A DNA stretch of 64,000 bases from positions 24,584 to 88,583 of the forward strand of contig MNCI01014206.1 in NCBI GenBank assembly GCA_015680685.1, in the 5' to 3' direction. This DNA comes from Gnetum montanum. Its lineage: Eukaryota > Streptophyta > Gnetopsida > Gnetales > Gnetaceae. The position numbers were made by a program, and so were the translations under genes. The notes beneath the pieces were generated by a model. The model saw only the letters and a list, made by a program, of their open reading frames with translations, was not told where the DNA came from and made no database searches. The stretch's first letter is position 1. Each line of letters begins with the position of its first letter. Positions 1-10,963 of this stretch are shown here, one piece after another.

Positions 1-304
1 GTAAGTGAGAACGGATGTTGACGCTAGTTAATTTAGACTTAGATTTTAGTTAGAGTTAGCTTAGTTTCCCAACCCTTTCCCCTGGTAGCATAGAAGATAA
101 GCCGAAAATACCAAAAAAATCACATACCTCAGACTTGCTTAACCATACACCGTGACACTTACAAGAAAGCCTGGGAAGACAACGAACGATTAACCCCAAG
201 TGTTTCTTGTGGCGTTAAGGCATTTAGTCTGCGGAGTTCGACCGGATCGCGCGTGTACGCTCGTATTCGTATGGTTGAGTGTAGGGGTACCTCGCCACTC
301 ATCA
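1..304 (+). repeat. 3' portion of the 5' LTR of element A (family ending CCACTCATCA)
   Basis: The last 60-75 bases before 304 match, in reverse complement, the ends of the two LTRs of element B (starting at 5127 and 10964), including the boundary word TGATGAGTGG read on the minus strand. A gag remnant follows from about 580 on the plus strand, so this is best read as the downstream end of a plus-strand 5' LTR whose start lies left of the window. Away from its terminal block it has diverged strongly from the element B LTRs. I see no convincing tRNA primer site directly after 304. Confidence 0.6.
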
Positions 305-579
305 AACCACTACCTACTACTAGAAGCATGATCAACATCCGTGACATAGTTCACATTCCCACCAAGCATGAAAGGGATATCTAGATGAAATGGCTTGACA
401 TGAACAACATTTCGAATTTGAGAAAAATTATAATATTGATCTACGACATCATCTATAAGCCTTCCATGATGCATGTGCCTTAAAGAACATAGAAAATGAT
501 TGGTAGAAGCTTAAATTATTCCATAGAACACTCATAAATGAACCTAAAAATTGGTAACAATCAACAAAAATCTATCCGT
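305..579. other. Leader of element A, no recognisable coding
   Basis: AT-rich stretch between the LTR end and the gag remnant. By position it is the untranslated leader of element A. No motif could be assigned. Confidence 0.4.
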
Positions 580-1010
580 AGATGAAGTATGATGCTAGAG
601 CTATTTAATGAAAAGTATTAAATATAGTCCAAGGTGTTCAATTTGAGGGAAAAAAATTCAAGAATGGAAAAAAGGTAATCATAAATCCCTTAATGTAGCC
701 ATGGATAGGTATTATTCACTATTACACTAGTGCCTAAGCCATGGGTTCTCTCAAAGGGATCAGCTTCACCATATTATAGATGGAATTCGAAAAAAAATTA
801 TAGAGACTCTTACAATCTAAGATCAAGGAAGATTATCAAAAATAAAATTTCATTAGGTCTAAATGCCCAAAGATCAAGTAGCAAAATAAGAAGGAAATTT
901 GAAAAAGAAAGAGTCTATAAGAATACAACAAAAATTACTCCATCTACAAGAAGGAGATAAGTCTCTATGATCCTAATGAGGAAGCATCATTGAAGAAGGT
1001 TGTACATAGA
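580..1010 (+). pseudogene. Decayed Ty3/gypsy gag (element A)
   Basis: Conceptual translation across several frames gives LELFNEKY near 595-620, and later IETLTI, a stop, then DQGRLSKIKFH near 790-850. These align with VEVFNERY and LKTLGMYDQGQLYKLRTH in the better preserved gag of element B on the other strand. Gag is the retrotransposon capsid protein that packages element RNA in cytoplasmic particles. Multiple stops and frame changes make this copy inactive. The homology to element B gag is direct evidence that A and B belong to one family. Confidence 0.65.
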
Positions 1011-1899
1011 AAGACATTGTTGATTTGAAAATCTATCATAGAAATATTAGTCAAGGTAGATAATATGTTGGACAGCTTAGATGAAAAGTTCCAAATTGTC
1101 TTAAAATTATCAAAAACAAAATAAATAAGGGAATAAGGAAAAAGGTAGAAGAAGAAAGAAGGATGTAGTAAAGGACTATCATCAACAAAAAGATAAGACT
1201 ACAGTAGTAGATGAGGTTACAAATTCTGATAAAGACAATGAAGGATGTGACATCTTCTAGTATGATCATCCTAAGAGATGTTGACTAATTTTGTCACACT
1301 TACAAGAATCTGGAGTTTATGCCTTAAATCCAAAGCTCTCGAGGAGGTAACCACCCAAGAGATTACCTTATCCACAAGATAACTATTAACAAAAGTTTCA
1401 TTAATAATAGTACTATCCAAGTGGAAAGCTACCTCAACCTTAGGACTATTATCATTAGTGACAAAATCCAAAGTCACAGGGGATGTCACCACTAAGATAG
1501 TAGTACCCAAACTGAATCTCCACATACTAAATCTCCTTCCACATACACTTCTCAGTGTCTTTAGTAGTATGTTTCACCTCATACCTCTACTTCGTTACCA
1601 CCTACACCAACTATGTAAGCTAAAATACCTCCACAACCCTAACATAGTGATGTCATAAGAGTAATAAATTTACAAATAGATGAACACTCAAGTGGTTCTA
1701 AGCATAAGCCTAGAAAAAGGTCATTCTTCAAGCCTAATAGTCCACCCAAATCATCTTAGACATTTGTGGCTACATATTCTTCTCAAACTATCCAAGGAAT
1801 ATCTACCAAGTTGCCTTCAAACCAAAGACCTAAGAATTCTTAAACTATCATGTTAACTCATTCAAACACAAAATAGAAAAAAGTAGGACATCTTTCTAG
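1011..1899. other. Unassigned, probably gag C-terminal/linker debris
   Basis: Between the gag and protease remnants. A proline/serine-rich composition near 1500-1850 would suit the gag tail, but no domain can be identified and stops occur in every frame. Confidence 0.3.
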
Positions 1900-2345
1900 G
1901 AAGAGAACCAACCTTGGAAGTCCTCTAATTTAGTTACAAATTTTAGGGAATGCTCCATACAAAGATCTATTGGATTCAAGTTCCATTGTGAACTTAATTT
2001 TTCAAGAAATGTACAAGACATGAAACCTACCTCCACTCAAAAATGTAATATCAGGTTAGAGTTTGTTGACTAGTCCATTACTATTCTATTAGGATTGGTT
2101 GAGGATATTGTAACCACTATTTGTAGATGGCTATATCTCATAGACTTCCTAGTAATCTATGTAGACAACTATAAAGGAAACACTCCAATCATTATGGGGA
2201 GGGCTTGGCTAAGTACAATTAATGCCAAGCTAGGAATCATAAGCCGCTCCTTGGAAATCTCCAAGGAAAATGAGTTTTGTAAGATAGAGAAGAAAAGGAT
2301 TTCATGCATCATATACAGTGACACAGGGTGCAATTACATCTAGAA
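1900..2345 (+). pseudogene. Retropepsin-like protease remnant (element A)
   Basis: A degenerate active-site region reads LLDSSSIVNLI (about 1967-2000), matching the usual LLDSGASVNLI form but with Ser in place of the active-site Gly. About 70 residues later comes IIMGRAWLSTINAKLGI (around 2190-2240), the conserved ILGRPWL flap-distal motif of plant gypsy proteases. In an active element this aspartic protease cleaves the Gag-Pol polyprotein. The two motifs lie in different frames with stops between them. Confidence 0.6.
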
Positions 2346-2839
2346 AATATGAATAATCAAAATCACATCTATTACAGCATGCAAGATGTATGCCGAAACC
2401 ACCAATTTTCAAAGGTGCCTATATGTGGCAGCCATAAAGTAAGAAGGCACCTAGTGACTGAATACAAAAAATAGCTCCAATTCCATAATGTACATAGACC
2501 TAGAAAAGATCCTCACAAGTGCATATACAAATAAGATGGATGAAATTGAGCATATCTAAGCAAACTCTTTGAAGCATAGCATAGGAAAGAAGTAGATATG
2601 GATTGGAAAGAGTTAAAAATCTCTAACACTTTTGAATAGAAGTCCTTAAAACTGAAATCCTTATTAGCCTCTTTAAAATATGCAACCTTAGATATGGAAA
2701 GCCTATAATCATAAATGCCCAACTCACCAGGGAACAATAGGAAAAGTTGCTGAAGATAGTCAATAAATTGTCAACAACATTTGCTTGATCATATGATGAG
2801 ATAATAAGAATAGATCCATACATATGCCAACATTGAATC

Positions 2840-3640
2840 TATACAAACTCCACTATCAAACCCAAGAGATATCCACAAAGAAGGTTAAATCCAAAACTAA
2901 AACAAGTTGTTAAGAAGAAATTTAAGAAACTTCTCAATGCTAGGTTCATCTATCCAATGGCAGATAGTGAGTAAATAAGCTTGCTTGTTATCATACCAAA
3001 GAAATAAGGACAATGGAGAATCTGTATAGATTTTAGGTTGTTGAACATGACCACATTCAAGGACCATTTTCCACTACCATTTGTGGACCAAGTATTAGAT
3101 ACTATTTTAGGACACAACTACTACAATTGTATGGATTGGTACAGTCGTTATAATCAAATATAAATCACTCTAGAAGACTAAGCCAAAACAACTTTCATAA
3201 GTCCTTAGAGGACTTTTATATACAAAAAGATATCCTTCAACTTGTACAATTCTTCTATAACCTTCTAATGTCTAGTCCTTAATATCTTTTAGTATTAAAT
3301 TGGTATCAATGTGGAAGTCTTCATGGATGACTTTTCCACCTAGGGTGCTGATTTCAAATAAGCATTGGGCCAGATTGAGTGGGTCTTAAAATGGTGTATG
3401 GAAATGAACCTACAACTTAACTAACAAAATAGCCATTTGATGATTCATGAGGGCATTGTCATGGGATACCAAGTTTCAAAAAAATAAATTGAGGTGGATT
3501 CTAAAAAGATAAGAATCATCTAAGGAATTACCAACTAGCCTCAAATAGTTAAAGATATAAGATCATTCCTTAGACATACTAGTTACTATATACATTTCAT
3601 CGAAAAATTCTCCTAAATCACCAAGTTGCTTATAGATCTT
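2840..3640 (+). pseudogene. Reverse transcriptase remnant (element A)
   Basis: The translation shows the ordered RT blocks of Ty3/gypsy elements: LLVIIPKK, then WRICIDFRLLNMTTFKDHFP (about 3015-3075), MDWYSRYNQI (about 3130-3160) and VFMDDFST (about 3320-3345), where plant elements normally have YxDD. The second block is the fingers/palm motif and the MDD box carries the catalytic aspartates. Several internal stops and frameshifts are present. The domain order gag-PR-RT-RH-INT identifies a gypsy rather than a copia element. Confidence 0.75.
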
Positions 3641-4160
3641 ACTAAGAAGAATGCAACATTTAAATGGACCAAGAAGTGTGAACAATAATTTCATTACTTG
3701 AAGTAAAAGCTCATAGAAACACCAATTCTACACATACCTAATTAGTTCAAAACTTTCATATCATGAAAAATATATCCAACTATGCATTGGGAGTAGTAGT
3801 TACACAAATGAACAATTAAAAAAATCCATACTACATCCATTATGCAAGTAGGAGCATGGTGGGTGCACAAATTAATGACACCACTATAGAAAAGGAACTC
3901 ATGGTGATGGTGTATGCTCTTAAGAAATTTAGGCATTATGTACTTGAATACTGCATTTCTATGTGCACTAATCAGAGTGCCATCTAATTCCTAATGAACA
4001 AGCCAATAGTAAGTCCCCAGGTTATATAAAAAATGGTGATCTTGTAGGATTTTAATTTGATAATGGTCGATAGAAAGGGAACTAAGAACATAGTTGCTAA
4101 TCATCTATCTCAATTAAGATGGGATAACAAAGCTAATGAGGGCCCTTTCTAATTAATTTC
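3641..4160 (+). pseudogene. RNase H remnant (element A)
   Basis: Follows the RT without a gap. Recognisable segments include FKWTKKCEQ near 3660, a tether-like KKFRHYVLEYCISMCTNQSA near 3925-3980, and the C-terminal KGTKNIVANHLSQL (about 4074-4115), where plant elements have KGxxNxVADxLSR. RNase H degrades the RNA strand of the hybrid during reverse transcription. Stops are frequent. The Asp expected in VADxLS is replaced by Asn in the reading I use. Confidence 0.65.
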
Positions 4161-4329
4161 CAGATGAGCTTTACTTTGCTAAGGCAACAAAAGTTCAAGC
4201 AGCAAGGGTTACAAACTAGTATAATAAATTTCTCTTCTATCTAATCACAAAGTTAATTCCTACAGAATGGGAGGAGGAAGTTGTAGTTCCTCCACAAAGT
4301 CAAACACTACCTAGAGATAAAGGGAAACC

Positions 4330-5126
4330 TCTAGAAAATTTGTGTTGATGGCCTAGTATGATGGTGCATACTTGATGCAAATCAACTATGAGTCCTCTAG
4401 GATGCTTATGAGGACCCTTGTGAAGGTCACTATGTATGAAGAAGAAGAACCATAAAAATCATAATGGTAGGATATTTCTGACCTACGATATTTAAGGATG
4501 CCCATAATTTCATCCATTCATGTGAACAATGCCAACAAGATGAAGTAATGATAACAGGAATGGAAGGACTCCAATAGTAAATCCAACTATTGGAGCCTTT
4601 CGACCTTTGTAGGATTGATTTCATGGGATCCATCACTCCCATGTCCAACAGGAAGTCTTACATTATTATTGTTATTAACTATTGTATGAAATGGACTAAA
4701 GCTACAAGTTCTCCTAATTGTACTTCTACTATAGCTTGATTCTTTCAGTAACAGGTGATAAATAGGTTTGGTGTTCCTAGGTACTAATTTCTGACAATGA
4801 AACCCATTTCATAGGTTCTACCTTTGTAAGTTAATGCAACTCTTAAGGTGGAATAGAAACTTACAACATCCTATCATCCCTAAGCCAACGATCAAGCTGA
4901 GGTAACCAAAAGGGAAATCACTAGAATCCTAACAAGGACCATTAATAGATATAAGAAAAACTAGAGTATCAAACTTAATGATTCCCTATGTACATATCAC
5001 TCAATATGGAAAATTTCTATAGACTGCTCTTCCTAGGAGTTAGTGTACATAAAGTTACCTAAACTCCCAATTCAAATCAAACTCCATACGCTCACAGCTA
5101 CATGTGACCTTGACCAAGAGATTAAG
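4330..5126 (+). pseudogene. Integrase remnant, zinc finger and DDE core (element A)
   Basis: Downstream of RNase H the translation gives DPCEGHYV and HSCEQCQQDE (HHCC zinc finger, about 4410-4550), then LCRIDFMGSITP (first catalytic Asp, about 4605-4640) and YHPANDQAEVTKREITR (third acidic residue, about 4875-4930). Integrase inserts the element cDNA into the host genome. The frame is broken repeatedly. It is cut at 5126 by element B, and its C-terminal part resumes at 11694, where the DNA-binding tail motif is found. Confidence 0.75.
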
Positions 5127-6029
5127 TGATGAGTGGTGAGGTACCCCTACACTCAACCATATGAATACGAGTGTTACACACGTGATCCGGTTAAAATTTG
5201 CAAATGGACTACTTGTGGCATCTAGACAGTTAGCCTTAGGTTGCAGTTTGCTTTCTTCCCACCTAGACTAGTATTAGCTTTGTCACGTATGGTTTAGTCC
5301 AGAGTGAGATGTATGATGGGTTTCTAATCTAATGCTACTCCTAAAGGCAATGGAAAGTAATATTAACTAAGCTAGGAGAGAAGGGTGAGAGAATCTAAGC
5401 TAGCCTAAGTGCAATGAGCATCCGTTCCTCGATTATCCGTACACATCTTGGACTTCATGCATGACTACCACTAGGATTACCAAGCGCAGATCTTAGGTAC
5501 ACTACTAGGTTACCAAGTAGTCACACTTAAATGCTCATAATCAAGTCATACTCATTCCACATTTTAACATGAGATAAGGGTGAGAGAGATTAACTAGGAA
5601 AGTAGTAAATAATAATTAATTAAATAATTAAACTAAGTGAATGCTACAATGATGAAGTAATCTTGATCTTTATTTCTGATCATGTGCATGTCCAAGTATG
5701 TCACACTTAAATAAGGATGCCATACAATTACAATCACCACACTACCGGCATACATTGGAAAATAATTCTATCTCTGGAGGGAAAAAAACTGCCTGAGTCT
5801 AGCTAAGGTCTAAATCTAAGTTGCCTAAAACTGAGAAAGTAGCTTCTTATTTATAGACATTGTGGCGGGCCATGATATCGTGTATGCGATATCACAACTG
5901 GCATGCGATATCATGTACGTGATATCACATTCGTCCTAAATGATGACTCATCATACTGCCACAACTGAATGAAAACTCTTCCTCGAGTTACAGCAGTGAT
6001 ATCACAGCTAGCAAATTCATGACTTATCA
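5127..6029 (-). repeat. 3' LTR of element B (in element orientation)
   Basis: Extends from TGATGAGTGG to ATGACTTATCA. It aligns along its length with 10964-11693: shared pieces include the CAACCAT block near 5150, the ATCAAGTC block near 5540 and AGCAAATTCATGAC at the end. A GATATC-rich patch (about 5875-5930) has been shortened in the other LTR. A 45-base segment at about 5946-5993 is repeated imperfectly just outside the LTR end at 6022-6068. Confidence 0.8.
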
Positions 6030-6209
6030 TACCCCCACGACTGAATGAAAACTTGTCCTCGAGTTAAAGTGAGAACAAGCTCCATTGATTACAAAGTGGA
6101 TAGGTATGGGATTATTGACTGGCTAGAATGGATTCCTGTTGTAGTGTGGAGTCAAAATAAAATTGAGACATAACAGAAAAGAAAATCCTATGATTACAAA
6201 ATTGGATGG

Positions 6210-6966
6210 AACTCATGTAGCTGCTGCTGGTGGTGGCTCTTCCATGGGTGTCTTTCCCTTTTCTTGTGTTCTAAGTCTTAGGATTTGACGGCATTGAGTT
6301 TCTCTCTTGTAAGGCCTTGAGTTCTTTGGCATGCACATAAGTTTGCGCTTGTGCCATAGAGGCACCCTAGTCAGCCTTCTCTTTTTCTTCTACCATCCTT
6401 TTATTCTCTATCAATAGTTTATTAAGTTGCTCTATTCTGAAAGTGTCCAGTTGGTTCTAAGAAACCTTTGGCCCTATATTTTGAAGGTTTAATACTTCCG
6501 AAATGGCTTGAACAAAGAAATCAATAGTCACACCACAATTGTTATCCATGGTGCCTTCTTCTTTATTGTGCCAAAATTGGTACGTTCCCCCTAAGTACCA
6601 GGCACTGTTGTCAGAGAGGTTAGGCCATAATGGGGACCCTTTGAGGTGATCCCTAATGGCCTCTGGAGAAAATTCTGTGAAAGGTCCAAAGTTTAATTCC
6701 ATGATCACTACAATGAATATGGACCTTTCATGGATGGTCTGAACAAAATCCTATGGAAATGTGAGATATTGTTCCTATTCAAATGCTGCAGCAACTCCTC
6801 CTTCTACCTACCTTGATTGTATAGTAGCAGGGTCTTCTTGGTGGATACTAAATAATTGTTTCTCCTACTCTGCATGTTGTTCAGCAGGAACTTGTCCTTC
6901 ACCTCTCCTAGGTTGTTTGATCGCACCTTGAACAGGACCTTCCTATTGTCTACATTTCAGGGCCAT
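6210..6966 (-). pseudogene. Extra ORF of element B, function unknown
   Basis: From an ATG at 6966 one minus-strand frame can be followed for about 240 codons to near 6270 with five or six stops. The longest open part is 6708-6457, with aromatic-rich segments such as GSPLWPNLSDNSAWYLGG and FWHNKEEGTMD. Downstream the same frame gives a charged, heptad-like stretch (IEQLNKLLIENKRMVEEKEK), suggesting a coiled coil. It lies where Athila-type elements keep an env-like ORF, but there is no clear membrane segment or signal peptide, so I do not call it envelope. It could also be a retained or captured element protein. Confidence 0.45.
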
Positions 6967-6999
6967 TTGCAATCACACAGGGCCAATCCTTAGTAAGGT

Positions 7000-8790
7000 T
7001 GTTACCAAAGTTAGGTTATACCTTATTGCTTACTTTAATACATTTAATTTATTTCTATGTGATGTTAATTATGGGAATAACATGTCCCCGAAAGATTATA
7101 ATGTTGAGTGATCTTTGCTTAGGCTATTTTCAAATTTAATTTTCTGGTATAGCTAAGGGGATGAAATTGTTTTTGACACATTTTATTCTTAATTTTACAA
7201 CTAATTACCCTTAAATATGTCCTTCAGGTGATGATGAATTTCAAAAAATTTATGCACTATTCGGTGTGTGCCCCTCCCCCACAACTAAGCTGAACACTCC
7301 GAGTTCAAGTAGATTTAGATGGAATGAAAATTGGAGTACCAGCAAGTGAGTTATGGATATGAAAGCAAGGGATGCACAATCATGAGTCATAGAGAGGAAT
7401 TTGAAAAAATTCCCCTGCGTGAATAGTTGCAAATGATGTTGATTAGCACAGGGGCATCACGTATATACATTTGCATTGAAGCTAGGGCACTTAGAGAATG
7501 TACCAAAGTTTTTTAATATTTCTTTGAAATTAAACGATGTAAACTAAGGACATATAAATGATTGTTAAAGGGTTCCAAGGTAATTCAACTAGTTCTAAAG
7601 GCACAAAAATTATGGTGGTGTGGAATTTATCAATAAGGACCTCAGATGGTAGAGAAAAAGGCTATGTGATGGTTCATAGGAATGTTGAATTTGAGGGATA
7701 GTAATAAGGGAAAGAAATTTGTTTGAAAAATATGTTGAGGGTGAGAAATGGTGTGTGTGAGCTATGTCATAAATGGGAATTACAAAAGATTACACAAGTT
7801 GATCCTCCCCAAAGCAGGTTCCAACCTATAATGCCCTTGTGTAACCATACTTAAAAGTGTCTGTGGGCACTTGAAGGGTTAAATGTAATCCACACTAATT
7901 CCACAAAACACACACATATCATCGGAATAAGGTAAAAATTCTATGTTACACATGACACAAGTTACAATTACATGAACAATGAGATGAGATGAAATATAGA
8001 AGGGATCGTAGAGATTCGGACATGAGGTAACTGACCCAGGGCACAGTGAATCCTGTGTGTAAAGCATGATTAATGTGTCATTAACCCGTCATTCCAAGAT
8101 TAGGACCAAGTCCATTCCTCTAATTGGTGACATCGCATTGGTTCATCCCATGATGAGTGACTATCAGAGTACCATAACAACAAACTGTACGATCACTTGG
8201 CATTTTATTCAAGGGAGGAGTGATTTTTGTTTTGTGGCACTGCCTTTTTTTTTCTTTTTTCTTTTTTTGCTCTTTTTTTCTAATGAATGAATCTAGAGAG
8301 GCTGCCAAGCTTCAGGCATGGGTGCATGTCTTTCTAGTGGGACTCCCTAGAACAACATTGGATTTTTGAGTTCCCTTTTGATTACTCTTACTCCCATTTT
8401 TCGTTAGATCTACAAGGATCTTAGTACAACCACATTGCATGATAAATCCCACAGACGTCACCAAAGAGAATCCACAAGCCCCCTTGATGTCACACCCTAA
8501 TCATTCCCTCTTGGTCCATCCTTCTTCATTTTGGGTACAATGAACATAATTAATTTTAAGTTTTAAAAATTTCAAGAATATCATTGTACCCTTGAACAAA
8601 ACCTCTTATTTGTAGAATGGATGAGTGGGTGTAATGGGCTCACTATCCACATAATTGATCACTCGGGACTTGATAACATAGTACATACCTCAACCAACAA
8701 TCCACATGAGTGGTTTGTTCATAGATGAGATTACTTACAAAAGCATAAAAAGACAAAAAGATAAGAAGATAAAACAAGAAATTGAAAAAT
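7000..8790. other. Internal non-coding stretch of element B
   Basis: No frame on either strand holds a recognisable domain. The one notable feature is a long T-rich tract at about 8246-8282. This is where pol would be in a full-length element, and no pol motif is seen. Confidence 0.5.
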
Positions 8791-8934
8791 GAAAAACTAG
8801 AAAACAAAAAGTTGTAAAATTGAAGAAAATAAAAAGTGGTTATTAATCCTGCTTATAACTAAATGGTTGAGGATGGCAAGGATTAATAAATGGATGATGA
8901 GGATCCTTGCATGTTGGAAATATTGGGGCGTGGT

Positions 8935-10820
8935 CATACTTACCCCATCAGGGTTCACACACTTGATTATAATAGGCATAGTGGGGAAATTTATATGATG
9001 TGGTTCTTGGGTAAAGAGTTGATCCACTATGATAATTGAGACCGTTAGATGGTATGCACAGATCAGGTTGTTGCTCTCCATTCCTATGTTCATTGGGTCG
9101 TATAGTTGTTGGAGTGTTAATTGGTGGCCTTGATGAAGTAACATGAGGTGTTGGGTTCGAAGATAAGGATGCACCATAGTGTTGGGCTTGTGCTGAGTTG
9201 GAGGATGAAGTGGCCTTGGAATTCTGTTGTCCCTTCTTAGGGTCATTTCTAAAGAAGGGACGCTTTTGATGTTTTTGAGGTCTCTCACTGCTGTTGGAAA
9301 TCGTAGCACAAGTAGCGTTCAGAGGTTGTTGCTGTGGTACAGGTACCTTAGGAATAGTTGGTGGCAATGTAGAAGAAGGAAAAGGATGAAAATGTTGAAA
9401 ATTAGGAGAAGTATGTGGTACACAAGGTGATGGTTGTCTTGAGGACATGGGCTGATAGTATTAAGGAGAATAGTAATGCAACAAGATAGAGTATGTTGGC
9501 CTAGTGGGAGAAACAGGGTATTGGACTAGATAAGCATTTGGGATTGGATGATATGAAGGGTGTCTCCAGTTTAGGGGTGGCTTTCCCCATGATTGGGATT
9601 GTTGCCACTATGATCGAACATAGTATCTCTGTATGAACTCTGGATGTAACGTGCTTCCCTAGTGCTCATATAAATGTGACAAGATTGGGCATTGACCCTT
9701 GGGGTCATCATACAAGCAAATGTTTCATTCATACATATGATTGGAATTTGAGCTCTTATTTTCCTTATCCCTTCTTTCTAATTGTCTACTTATACTTTGT
9801 CCTGCTTCTTGGGTTGTCAAAACTCTATCTCCAATGAGATCGATACATTCTCCACACTTTTTATGCGTCCATTCTGACATCTTATTGATCTTTGCCTCAA
9901 CTTCTTCTAATGGTTGTTGTATTGGAAAAGATGGTTCTTTACCCTTGTGATAGGTTGATTTCTCCTTTTTATGATCATGGACCTTTGTTAAGTTGAGATT
10001 TTGGTCCTGTTGATGTTTTTCAACACTCTTCCATCTAGCCATTTCTCCTTCTTCTTTTCTACCCACTTAATAAGCTCTTGTAATTGATGGGTTCGTAGTT
10101 TGTATAGTTGTCCTTGGTCATACATCCCTAGGGTCTTTAATGTTTCATCATGAAGCCCATCAATGATATGGTACATTAGCCTTTCTTCAGAGAACTCATG
10201 GCCTAGATAGTTGTTTAACAGTGCATAATATCTTTCTAAGGCCATGTCCAAGGGTTCATGTTGTGCTTGTTTCCACTCTTGGATTTGTTTCCTCAAGGCC
10301 AAAACTCTTGCGTTGGTTTGATATCTTTCATTAAAGACTTCTACCATTGTTAACCAACGTCATATTGAATTTGGTTTTAATGATCTATACTATACTTTTG
10401 CTTGGACAACGAGTGTCATAGGGAAGAGCTTGAGTTTTTACCAACTGTTATCAATGTTATTCCATGTACACACATTCTAGAAGGCTTGTAAATGTTGATG
10501 CAGATCTAAGTCATAGCCTCCTGAAAAATTAGGGAAGTTGTTTAAATCAAGCCTAGGTAGATGGCTCTCTTGACAATGCCTACGTGAGATTCAAACAGCC
10601 TCTTGTATTTGCGTTAGGCTTGTAGTGCCTAGTAGGGGTTCATCATCATTAGGTAAGTTATGCTTTCATGTGTTGGAATGATGTTGCCTTCGTTTATGTT
10701 TATAAGAAACCCCCACTTCGGATTGTGTACTCCAATCTTCATTGTCAGATAATTCATTGGTTTTCCAATGAATTTCCTTACTAGATGTGGCATTATCATG
10801 GTCTTGGAGGAGAGCCATGG
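8935..10820 (-). pseudogene. Gag of element B (Retrotrans_gag-type capsid, proline/serine-rich tail)
   Basis: Starts at an ATG at 10820 (MALLQDHDNATSSKEIHWK). The best preserved part is 10347-9988, with VEVFNERYQTNARVLALRKQ, MALERYYALLNNYLGHEF and LKTLGMYDQGQLYKLRTHQL, the helical pattern of plant gypsy capsids. Further on come a Cys/His segment near 9720-9660 (CLYDDPKGQCP, then SHLYEHWGS), a possible zinc-binding site, and a Pro/Gln/Ser-rich tail (9448-8948) such as PSPCVPHTSPNFQHFHPF. Several stops and at least two frame changes break it. Gag would form the particle that carries element RNA. Capsid homology to element A is clear. Confidence 0.7.
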
Positions 10821-10941
10821 TTGTCAAATTGTGTGTGAATTTATGTGTGAATTTTTTTATAATTATTTATTCTCATAAAAGATATATCATTAAGTCTCGC
10901 ACAGTGACCTTGTATGATATAACTAATCTAGATAACTAGCA

Positions 10942-10962
10942 CCATCCTCGGTAACAGCGCCA
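10942..10962 (-). promoter_or_regulatory. Primer-binding site of element B, complementary to tRNA-Asp
   Basis: Read on the minus strand it is TGGCGCTGTTACCGAGGATG, one base inside the LTR end. The established tRNA-Asp primer site of Athila-type plant elements is TGGCGCCGTTGCCGGGGA. The differences here are C-to-T and G-to-A transitions, as expected from decay of methylated cytosines. This site fixes element B's orientation as minus. Confidence 0.8.
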
Positions 10963-10963
10963 A

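Noticed and set aside
8066-8308. Two overlapping small frames near a T-run
   Set aside because: Low complexity with no conserved motif, inside the non-coding part of element B.
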